DNA of 5,018 bases from positions 1 to 5,018 of the forward strand of contig QMNL01000178.1 of the NCBI GenBank assembly GCA_003647755.1, in the 5' to 3' direction. How positions within the stretch are numbered: position 1 is the stretch's first letter; every line of letters begins with the position of its first letter. The DNA is from Candidatus Coatesiibacteriota bacterium (GTDB taxonomy: Bacteria > B130-G9). The position numbers were made by a program, and so were the translations under genes. The notes under the pieces were generated by a model. It did no database searches. It was not told the origin of the DNA and saw only the letters and a program-made list of their open reading frames with translations. Of the stretch, positions 1 through 5,018 are shown piece by piece.

Positions 1-230
1 ATTGTAAAGCATCATCTCGTCCTTCCAAAGATGCTGGATCGGAGGTTCTCAACGTTATTGGCCCCATGGCTTGTTTGTAGTACTGTGCTGTCCTGGCCAC
101 CTGGGGGGAGATTCGGCTTGTTCTGGCGGCAATTGCCTTCTTGACCTGGGATCACAGCTTTGGCCCGGGCAGATCAGATGCGGGGGGTGATCGTGCGTTA
201 CTTGGACAGGCTGCAGTACGTGATGGCGAT

Positions 231-295
231 ACACAGCGTACGGCGAAAAGTGGGCTTAAGAATCCGCCGGTGAAGATCGATAAAAAGAGCTGTGT
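231..295. repeat. Nested inverted repeat, possible leader RNA structure
   Basis: The 7-mer ACACAGC at 231-237 has its exact reverse complement, GCTGTGT, at 289-295. Inside it CGGCG (241-245) pairs with CGCCG (265-269). Together they could fold as an outer stem enclosing a smaller hairpin, upstream of the candidate starts at 325 and 400. No known riboswitch class was recognised. The stems are short enough to occur by chance, so this is only a structural candidate. Confidence 0.25.
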
Positions 296-314
296 TATGG
301 GGAATATGCGTTGA

Positions 315-434
315 GAGGAGTACCATGGCCTCACAATTGGTGAACGGAAGTGGTTTAACGTTGGTCGAGCGTTTAAGCTGCACAAGGAGGACATCGAATA
401 TGTATCCAAGAACAAGCATTATGGCCTTAAATGT
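315..434 (+). pseudogene. Possible remnant of an excisionase/MerR-type helix-turn-helix domain
   Basis: This stretch follows a stop at 312-314, lacks its own start codon and lies in a different frame from the candidate ORF at 400. Its translation contains NVGRAFKLHKEDIE (357-398), which resembles the wing end of HTH_17 excisionase-type DNA-binding domains, where a K-V-G-R-x-[WF]-[RK]-x-x-[KR]-E-D-I-E pattern follows the recognition helix. The codons here (AAG, GAG, GAC, ATC, CTG, CAC) look more like real bacterial coding sequence than those of the overlapping frame. No helix-turn-helix could be found upstream in any frame, so if real it is a broken fragment. The match is short and judged from memory of the family. 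Confidence 0.2.
384..390 (+). promoter_or_regulatory. Ribosome binding site for the small membrane ORF
   Basis: AAGGAGG is a near-perfect Shine-Dalgarno sequence, 9 bases before the ATG at 400. It is the main reason for preferring 400 over the in-frame ATGs at 292 and 325. In the alternative frame the same bases encode Lys-Glu of the possible HTH fragment, so the motif could be coincidental. Confidence 0.45.
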
Positions 435-744
435 TGGTCTGTTGGAGCAGTTGAGTGGAGGGGGTCGCCGGCCGAAAGGCCGGGCAAGGGCCGGGGTGGG
501 TGTTATTGTTCTGACGTTGTTGTGCCTCGTAATAATGTTGCAGCCGGCGACTCTGCTGGGTGGAGTGCAGGTGAGGCATGGGGAGATGAGGCTCGCCCTC
601 ATGGACATGGTGTCCGCCGGATGGCCAGATTTAAGTGATAATCAGCTGGAGAGTGGGGACCTCGAATCGGAATCGATGGTGTCAGGTGAGGGCGGGGTCG
701 CCGGTTCAATCTATGAGGCATCAAGGAACACTGGCAGTTCTTGA
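400..744 (+). CDS. Hypothetical one-helix membrane protein, possibly the detached N-terminus of the sensor kinase
   Basis: The product has 114 residues from the ATG at 400. A basic stretch (RRPKGRAR, about 23-30) precedes a hydrophobic segment (about 31-53), which predicts an N-in membrane helix. The remaining 60 residues are rich in Ser, Gly, Glu and Met and match no family I recognise. The TGA at 742-744 overlaps the TTG start of the kinase, so the two could be translationally coupled. The helix orientation is what a two-helix sensor kinase needs as its first membrane segment, with the tail as extracytoplasmic loop and the kinase's own helix as the second. The pair may therefore be one gene split by a frameshift or sequencing error. 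Against it being a real gene, codon use is uneven, part overlaps a more protein-like stretch in another frame, and the C-terminal end is low in complexity. In-frame starts at 292 and 325 would add 36 or 25 residues. Confidence 0.4.
   Translation: MYPRTSIMALNVGLLEQLSGGGRRPKGRARAGVGVIVLTLLCLVIMLQPATLLGGVQVRHGEMRLALMDMVSAGWPDLSDNQLESGDLESESMVSGEGGVAGSIYEASRNTGSS
468..483. repeat. All-GC hairpin with a GAAA tetraloop
   Basis: CCGGCC, GAAA, GGCCGG forms a perfect 6-bp G/C stem closed by a GNRA-type loop, within codons 23-28 of the small ORF. As RNA it should be very stable. No T-run follows, so it is not a standard intrinsic terminator. It could pause ribosomes or polymerase, be a fragment of a REP-like element, or mean that this stretch is leader RNA rather than coding sequence. 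Confidence 0.5.
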
Positions 745-2474
745 TAGTGGCTGGGCTGTTCTTGGTTGCGATAGCGATTTTTGTCCTTCGACTTAACCGA
801 AAGCTTCATGCGGCGGTCGAGCGTTGGAAAGAGAAGATCGTGCAGCAGAGGCGGGCGGAGCAAGCGTTACGGGAGAGCGAGGCTAAGTTCCGCGCGATCG
901 CTATGGCGGCTCAAGATGCGATTATCATGATGGATAACGACGGGAATGTCAGCTATTGGAATGCGGCGGCGGAGGCCATGTTTGGCTACAAGGCTTCTGA
1001 GATAGTTGGCAAGAATCTGCACAACGCCGTTACGCCGGCGGAGTATCATGATGTGCAGAGGAAGGCATTTGCCAGGTTCCGGCTCACTGGGCAGGGTGCG
1101 GCAGTCGGAAAGACGCTGGAGCTTTATGGCCTGCGCAAGGACGGAACCAAGTTCCCGGTAGAGCTCTCGATGTCTTCGGTCCGGCTGCAGGGCAAATGGT
1201 GTGCGGTGGGCATCATTAGAGATATTACCGAGCGCAAAAAGGCGGAAGCAGGCCTGAGGGAGTTGAATGCGACCTACCAGACCTTTTTTGAGAGTAACCC
1301 CGACGGCATGCTCATAATTGATTGGCCGACGGGAGAGGTCATTCGCGCCAACCCCGCCTTCTGCGCGACCCTTGGATATGAGCAGGAGGAGCTGGAAGGC
1401 ATTAAGATCAGCGAGGTCTGTCCCACAGAGGCCTCGAGGCGTTTGCTCTGCGAGTTTCAGGGCGAGGTCATTGGCCAGAAGGCGCATGGGAAGGACATTC
1501 CGCTTCGACGAATGGACGGCACCGTAATCTACGCAGACGTGAACCTGGTCGTTGCGGAGATAGAGCAGAAGAAGCGCATCGTGGTCTTCTGCAGGAACAC
1601 CACGGAAGAGAGGTATCTCAGAGCACAGCTTATGCAGGCGCAGAAGCTCGAGTCGATCGGTCAGTTGGCAGCGGGGATTGCGCACGAGATCAATACACCG
1701 ACACAGTACGTTGGCGACAACGTGTCGTTTCTCCAGGATGGGTTCACGGACCTTAACAAGTTGATGAGCGAATACGACAATGTGTTGGCTGAGCACCAGA
1801 ATGGTGCTATATCGCCGGAGCTCATTGCGAAGATTCGCTCTGTCGCTCAGGAGGTTGATGTGGAGTATCTGAGGCAGGAGATACCCCAGGCTATAGTGCA
1901 GGCGATGGAGGGGATCGAGCGGATATCCAGCATCGTGCGGGCGATGAAGCAGTTTGCGCATCCTGCTTCCAAGGAGAAGGTCGCAACGGACATCAATAAG
2001 GCAGTCAAGAACACTGTTACGGTCTCGCGCAACGAGTGGAAGTACGTTGCGGAGATGACAACGGAGCTCGATCCGGATCTGCCGCTTGTTGAGTGCTTGC
2101 CTGGGGAGATTAATCAAGTTCTGCTAAACATCATAGTCAATGCGGCTCACGCGATCGGGGATGTTGTTGGTGATGGGTCGAACGGCAAGGGGAAGATCAC
2201 CATCTCGACCCGACAAGAGGGTGGTATGGCCGAGGTGCGCATCAGCGATACTGGTTCGGGTATCCCGGAGGAGATTAGAGCCAGGATATTTGACCCGTTC
2301 TTCACAACTAAGGAGGTTGGCAAGGGGACTGGTCAGGGCTTGGCGATTGCCCGCTCTATAGTGGTAGATAAACACGGAGGGACGATCGACGTGCAGTCGG
2401 AGATGGGCCAGGGGACTACGTTCGTCATCCGTCTGCCGATCAGAGCAAAACAGAAGGTTGATGGCGAGGAGTAG
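741..2474 (+). CDS. Membrane-anchored PAS-PAS sensor histidine kinase
   Basis: The 577-residue product is a sensor kinase of a two-component system. Residues 2-17 form one membrane helix followed by a basic stretch (LRLNRK) and a coiled-coil-like linker. PAS 1 lies at about 47-165, ending in the DITERKKAE-type linker, and PAS 2 at about 175-290. The H-box AGIAHEINTP puts the phosphoacceptor at His315. It belongs to the 'HEINTPxQYVGDN' kinases, which have a long helical stretch (about 321-410) before the ATPase domain. The ATPase is complete: N-box with N463/N467, G1 DTGSGIP (503-509), F-box FDPFFTTK (517-524), G2 GKGTGQGLA (527-535) and a final GQGTTF. Full catalytic activity is expected. The start is uncertain. 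TTG at 741 has only a weak, distant AAGGA (723-727); GTG at 747 is an alternative; the next Met is in PAS 1. The same frame reads GIKEHWQF just upstream, back to a TGA at 714-716, and this looks like genuine kinase sequence, so the N-terminus appears truncated or frameshifted. The kinase core is very secure; the exact start is not. Confidence 0.93.
   Translation: MIVAGLFLVAIAIFVLRLNRKLHAAVERWKEKIVQQRRAEQALRESEAKFRAIAMAAQDAIIMMDNDGNVSYWNAAAEAMFGYKASEIVGKNLHNAVTPAEYHDVQRKAFARFRLTGQGAAVGKTLELYGLRKDGTKFPVELSMSSVRLQGKWCAVGIIRDITERKKAEAGLRELNATYQTFFESNPDGMLIIDWPTGEVIRANPAFCATLGYEQEELEGIKISEVCPTEASRRLLCEFQGEVIGQKAHGKDIPLRRMDGTVIYADVNLVVAEIEQKKRIVVFCRNTTEERYLRAQLMQAQKLESIGQLAAGIAHEINTPTQYVGDNVSFLQDGFTDLNKLMSEYDNVLAEHQNGAISPELIAKIRSVAQEVDVEYLRQEIPQAIVQAMEGIERISSIVRAMKQFAHPASKEKVATDINKAVKNTVTVSRNEWKYVAEMTTELDPDLPLVECLPGEINQVLLNIIVNAAHAIGDVVGDGSNGKGKITISTRQEGGMAEVRISDTGSGIPEEIRARIFDPFFTTKEVGKGTGQGLAIARSIVVDKHGGTIDVQSEMGQGTTFVIRLPIRAKQKVDGEE
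2466..2471 (+). promoter_or_regulatory. Ribosome binding site that decides the HDOD regulator start
   Basis: GAGGAG lies inside the last codons of the kinase, 6 bases before the ATG at 2478 but only 3 bases before the in-frame GTG at 2475. The spacing favours the ATG, giving a product that begins MRRILFVDDEP, the usual opening of this receiver family. Confidence 0.7.
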
Positions 2475-2477
2475 GTG

Positions 2478-3689
2478 ATGCGACGGATCCTGTTTGTAGA
2501 TGACGAGCCTAGGTTACTTCAAGGGCTTCGGCGAATGCTGCACAAGCTGCGTGACGAGTGGGACATGGAGTTCGTCCAGAGCGGACAAGAGGCGTTGGAG
2601 CTCTTGGATCAGAAGGAGTTCGATGTTATCGTCAGCGACATGCGCATGCCAGGGATGGACGGTGCGGAGCTGCTGAAGAGAGTTCGAGATAGGCATCCTC
2701 AGGTCGCGCGCATCATCTTGTCTGGGCAGTCCGATGACAAGATAATTCTTCGCTCGGTCGAGCCAGCGCACCAATATCTCTCAAAGCCTTGTGACGCGGC
2801 AACCATCAAGAGCACAATAGAGCGCACGCTTGCGCTCAGGACGCTCGTTTCCAACGATGCCCTTCAGAAACTAGTTGCGAAAATGGAATCGCTGCCCTGC
2901 TTACCCTCAATCTATACCAACCTCATGCAGGAGCTCAGATCGCCATCTCCCTCGATCAAGAAGATCGGCCAGATAATCTCCAGCGACGTTGGCATGACAG
3001 CCAAGATATTGCAGCTGGTCAACTCCGCGTTCTTTGGGATCAGCCACCACATTTCCGGGCCGGTTCAGGCGGTGAACCTGCTCGGACTTCAGACCATCCG
3101 GGCGCTGGTCCTGGTGGTTCGCGTTTTCTCGCAGTTCCAGGGCAACAAGGAGGTAGAGCGCCTCGTTGCACAGATGTGGAAGCATTCGATAGCTGTTGGC
3201 TCGATTGCCAAGGCCATAGCCAGTGCGGAGGATGCGGCCAGGGAGGTTTTGGACAACGCTTTCATGGCGGGGCTCCTTCACGATGTGGGGAAGCTCGTTT
3301 TGGCGACAAATTTCACCGAGCAATATGCCGGGGTAACGAAGCTGGTGGAACAGAAGGATATCTCCGCGGTGAGTGCGGAGGAAGAGACATTTGGGGCGGC
3401 GCATCCCGAGCTGGGTGCCTACCTGCTTGGCCTGTGGGGTCTCCCTGACGCCATTGTCGAGGCGGTTGCGTTTCATCACCGGCCGAGCGACAGCCTCGCC
3501 GTGGAGTTCGCATCTCTTACGGCTGTGCATGTGGCAAATGCCCTGGAGCATCAGGCCCGGTCAGGCAAGGGATGTGTTGAGGGCGAGATAGACCTGTCGC
3601 ACCTTGGGGAAATTGGACTTTCGGACCGGCTTGACGCGTGGCGAGCCATATCGATTCAGGTAACGAATAAGGGGAATGACGATGCTTGA
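2478..3689 (+). CDS. Response regulator with receiver and HDOD output domains
   Basis: This 403-residue regulator has an N-terminal receiver (about 1-120) and a C-terminal HDOD domain (about 135-360). The receiver has every active-site residue: acidic pair D8/D9, phosphoacceptor D54 in VIVSDMRMPG, S82 at the switch position and K103 in LSKP. It should accept phosphate from the kinase encoded 3 bases upstream. The HDOD domain opens with the typical LPCLPSIY motif and contains the SSDVGMTAKILQLVNSAFFG segment. It keeps most HD-superfamily positions: H236, H268-D269 (LLHDVGKLVL), H309 (HPELG) and H333-H334. The final Asp is replaced by N354 in VHVANAL. HDOD domains are widespread in bacterial signalling and generally regarded as non-enzymatic scaffolds linked to stress, motility or second-messenger control; the precise role here is unknown. 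A GTG start at 2475 would add one residue. Confidence 0.92.
   Translation: MRRILFVDDEPRLLQGLRRMLHKLRDEWDMEFVQSGQEALELLDQKEFDVIVSDMRMPGMDGAELLKRVRDRHPQVARIILSGQSDDKIILRSVEPAHQYLSKPCDAATIKSTIERTLALRTLVSNDALQKLVAKMESLPCLPSIYTNLMQELRSPSPSIKKIGQIISSDVGMTAKILQLVNSAFFGISHHISGPVQAVNLLGLQTIRALVLVVRVFSQFQGNKEVERLVAQMWKHSIAVGSIAKAIASAEDAAREVLDNAFMAGLLHDVGKLVLATNFTEQYAGVTKLVEQKDISAVSAEEETFGAAHPELGAYLLGLWGLPDAIVEAVAFHHRPSDSLAVEFASLTAVHVANALEHQARSGKGCVEGEIDLSHLGEIGLSDRLDAWRAISIQVTNKGNDDA
3669..3674 (+). promoter_or_regulatory. Ribosome binding site that decides the second regulator start
   Basis: AAGGGG sits inside the end of the HDOD gene, 7 bases before the ATG at 3682 but only 1 base before the ATG at 3676. 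The spacing favours 3682, so the regulator begins MLDRVLFVDDEP and overlaps the upstream gene by 8 bases, an arrangement typical of translational coupling. Confidence 0.6.
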
Positions 3690-4845
3690 CAGAGTGCTTT
3701 TCGTAGATGATGAGCCAAACGTTCTAATGGGCTTCAGACGCGAGCTTCACGGGCTATTTGACGTTTCAGTAGCGGCGGGAGGGCAGGCAGCGCTGGACAT
3801 GATCGTTGACGGTGCACCCTTCGCGGTCGTGGTCTCTGACATGAACATGCCGGGAATTGACGGCATTCATCTCTTGAGACAGGTGAAGAAGATCGCACCT
3901 GATACGGTCAGGATAATGCTCACAGGTCAGGCCGACATAGAGACCGCCATCGAGGCGGTCAATGAGGGCAGCATCTTCCGCTTCATGACAAAGCCCTGCC
4001 CAAAGGACGTGCTCGTCAAATCGCTCCGGGCGGCTGTGGAGCAGCACCGGCTGATCACCGCGGAGAAGGAGCTTCTCGAAAAAACGCTGAGCGGTAGCGT
4101 GAAGGTTCTGAGCGACGTGCTCGCCCTTACGAGGACCAAGTCTTTCGGGCACGCCCAAAGAGTCCGTCGGGTGGTGCAGCAGCTCATATCTTTCCTCGGG
4201 ATCAAGAACGCCTGGGAGATAGACGTGGCGGCGATGTTGTCCCAGATCGGCTGCGTCACGGTGCCTGACGAGGTCCTGCTGAAGTTTTACAGAAACGATG
4301 AGGTCACGGAGGGTGAGAAGCAGATGTTCGAGGCGCATCCTGCGATCGGTGCGGAGCTTCTCCAGAGCATCCCTCGGCTCGAGGGCGTAGCCAGGATAAT
4401 TGCCTATCAACAGAAGGGCTACGACGGCTCTGGCGTGCCTCACGACGATGTGCGAGGGGAGGCTATTCCCTTGGGCTCGAGGCTACTCAAGCTGGCGATT
4501 GATTTCGATAACTACACGATGTCCGGGGCAAGTCAGCTCGATGCGCTACACAAGTTGCGAAGAAAGAGGGCCCAATATGACCCGAGAGCCCTGGATGCCT
4601 TGGGCAAGATCGTCGCAGAGGCCCTCGTGTATGAGATCAAGAAGCTGCACGTGGACGAGGTCACTCCGGGCATGGTCTTGGGCGCGGATGTGAAAACAAA
4701 GAACGGTGTCCTGCTGGTCCCCAGGGGCCATGAGCTAACCGCAACGTTGCTTTGGCGGCTCAGAAACTTCACCACCATTGGCGTGATTGATGGCTCAGTC
4801 AGCGTCCTGGTCCGAGCCGAGAACCCTTCTGTAAACCAGCCCTGA
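3682..4845 (+). CDS. Response regulator with a degenerate HD-GYP-like output domain
   Basis: The 387-residue product has an N-terminal receiver (about 1-120) with acidic pair D9/D10, phosphoacceptor D53 in VVVSDMNMPG, T81 and K104, so it should be phosphorylatable. A helical linker (about 115-145) leads to a domain aligned with HD-GYP (about 146-300). H157 (FGHAQRV) and H219 (EAHPAIG) are kept. The HD dyad in 'HDIGK' is replaced by S187-Q188 (MLSQIGC), the HH of 'HHERWDG' by Q243-Q244 (QQKGYDG), 'GYP' reads GVP, and the Asp of the usual 'vaD.fD' motif appears shifted or lost. HD-GYP enzymes hydrolyse cyclic di-GMP through these metal ligands, so this protein is probably inactive and works as a binding or scaffold output. 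A C-terminal module (about 322-375) carries DEVTPGMVLGADV, a segment seen after such domains. It is the last gene of the operon. An ATG at 3676 would add two residues. Confidence 0.9.
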   Translation: MLDRVLFVDDEPNVLMGFRRELHGLFDVSVAAGGQAALDMIVDGAPFAVVVSDMNMPGIDGIHLLRQVKKIAPDTVRIMLTGQADIETAIEAVNEGSIFRFMTKPCPKDVLVKSLRAAVEQHRLITAEKELLEKTLSGSVKVLSDVLALTRTKSFGHAQRVRRVVQQLISFLGIKNAWEIDVAAMLSQIGCVTVPDEVLLKFYRNDEVTEGEKQMFEAHPAIGAELLQSIPRLEGVARIIAYQQKGYDGSGVPHDDVRGEAIPLGSRLLKLAIDFDNYTMSGASQLDALHKLRRKRAQYDPRALDALGKIVAEALVYEIKKLHVDEVTPGMVLGADVKTKNGVLLVPRGHELTATLLWRLRNFTTIGVIDGSVSVLVRAENPSVNQP

Positions 4846-4904
4846 CCTCTTATAGCCGAAACAAATAGCCCGCCGCGGCGTCCCCGGCCCCTCAGCAGGA
4901 GTTT

Positions 4905-4923
4905 TCGCATTTTTTGATTGCGA
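4905..4923 (+). terminator. Weak candidate terminator
   Basis: TCGCA at 4905-4909 and TGCGA at 4919-4923 form a 5-bp stem around a loop with six Ts. The T-run lies in the loop rather than after the stem, so this is not a canonical intrinsic terminator. It is listed only because it is among the better hairpins just after the operon. Confidence 0.15.
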
Positions 4924-5004
4924 TGTGTTGTGTTGTTGGTTTCGGGGCGGTGTTTTGGGCGAAACAAGAGTGGAATTGGGATTGAGGTGATGCTGGGTTT
5001 GAGT

Positions 5005-5018
5005 TCCCCGAAGGGGGA
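5005..5018. repeat. CCCC/GGGG hairpin at the right edge
   Basis: TCCCC at 5005-5009 pairs with GGGGA at 5014-5018 across a 4-base GAAG loop, and could lengthen if the next base outside the window is A. It may be a terminator stem for the operon, 160 bases past its stop, or part of an intergenic repeat. The window end prevents a decision. Confidence 0.4.

Larger units (their letters stand above)
1..399. other. Upstream region without a supportable gene
   Basis: No frame on either strand carries a complete ORF with both a credible start and a recognisable product. The first + frame is open from the left edge to a stop at 142-144, but its translation is not recognised and its codons look unlike the operon's. 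The third + frame is open from 81 to a TGA at 312-314 without a good start, then reopens at 315. The region contains a nested inverted repeat (231-295) and two possible upstream ATG starts (292, and 325 after AGAGGAG) in frame with the small ORF at 400. No convincing sigma-70 or sigma-54 promoter was found. It may hold the operon leader plus decayed coding sequence. Confidence 0.5.
4846..5018. other. Non-coding tail after the operon
   Basis: No gene is supported in the 173 bases after the last stop. The stretch holds a perfect 10-base palindrome CGCCGCGGCG (4871-4880) and a TCGCA/TGCGA inverted repeat spanning a T-run (4905-4923). CGAAACAA occurs twice in direct orientation (4857-4864 and 4960-4967), the second copy also forming an arm of the inverted repeat GTTTCG/CGAAAC (4939-4965). 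From about 4916 to 5003 the strand is rich in G and T and nearly lacks C. No strong intrinsic terminator was found. An open frame running off the right edge through the GTG/ATG at 4987-4992 cannot be judged. Confidence 0.5.

Noticed and set aside
1..144. C-terminal end of an upstream gene in the first + frame
   Set aside because: The frame is open from the left edge, but the product is unrecognised, Trp- and Pro-rich, and its codon use is unlike the operon.
202..233. Sigma-70 promoter TTGGAC / GATACA
   Set aside because: The spacing is 20 bases, too long, and the -10 is poor. No better pair was found.
225..500. Cyclic-di-GMP (GEMM) riboswitch in the leader
   Set aside because: The operon's domains made this attractive, but the conserved GEMM core sequences are not present.
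198..608. 136-residue minus-strand ORF across the upstream region
   Set aside because: No ribosome binding site or family resemblance; composition is typical of antisense reading, and it opposes the open + frame.
736..746. Programmed -1 frameshift joining the small ORF to the kinase
   Set aside because: The bases before the stop do not form an X-XXY-YYZ slippery heptamer, so coupling, mutation or sequencing error explain the overlap better.
867..2117. 416-residue minus-strand ORF
   Set aside because: It lies wholly antisense to the secure kinase, is rich in Arg, Leu and His with no recognisable domain, and is explained as a codon-bias shadow.
4923..4985. 20-codon + ORF beginning MCCVVGFG
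   Set aside because: No ribosome binding site at a usable distance and no recognisable product; it lies in a skewed, low-complexity stretch.

Overview
The window is bacterial and carries one strand-uniform signalling operon. All convincing genes lie on the + strand, from about 741 to 4845: a membrane-anchored PAS-PAS histidine kinase, a response regulator with an HDOD output domain, and a response regulator with a degenerate HD-GYP-like output domain. The DNA looks moderately GC-rich and the genes have good Shine-Dalgarno sites. This three-part layout is known from Gram-negative environmental bacteria such as the former Deltaproteobacteria and their relatives. No marker fixes the taxon, so the source is called only an environmental, probably Gram-negative, bacterium.

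Layout: 1-399 has no supportable gene; it holds a nested inverted repeat (231-295) and a short open stretch (315-434) that reads like the end of an excisionase-type helix-turn-helix domain. At 400-744 is a candidate 114-residue one-helix membrane protein with a strong ribosome binding site, containing an all-GC hairpin with a GAAA loop. The kinase frame opens at a TTG (741) that overlaps the stop of that small ORF. The kinase has one N-terminal membrane helix, two PAS domains, an H-box and a complete ATPase domain. The HDOD regulator (2478-3689) follows with its start 3 bases after the kinase stop, and the HD-GYP-like regulator (3682-4845) overlaps it by 8 bases. From 4846 to 5018 is a non-coding tail with several small palindromes and a strongly C-poor, G/T-rich stretch.

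How the genes may work together: the kinase senses something through its membrane segment and/or PAS domains, autophosphorylates on His315, and can pass phosphate to two receivers, each with the full set of active-site residues. The outputs are then an HDOD domain and an HD-GYP-derived domain. The HDOD domain keeps most HD-superfamily histidines, while the HD-GYP-like domain has lost its HD dyad and the HH pair. The second regulator is therefore unlikely to be a cyclic-di-GMP phosphodiesterase and more likely acts by binding a partner.

The most unusual points are the apparently split or truncated kinase N-terminus, the degenerate HD-GYP output and the possible gene remnant upstream. Nothing here is clearly a wholly new system; the operon is a variant of a known but poorly characterised signalling arrangement.
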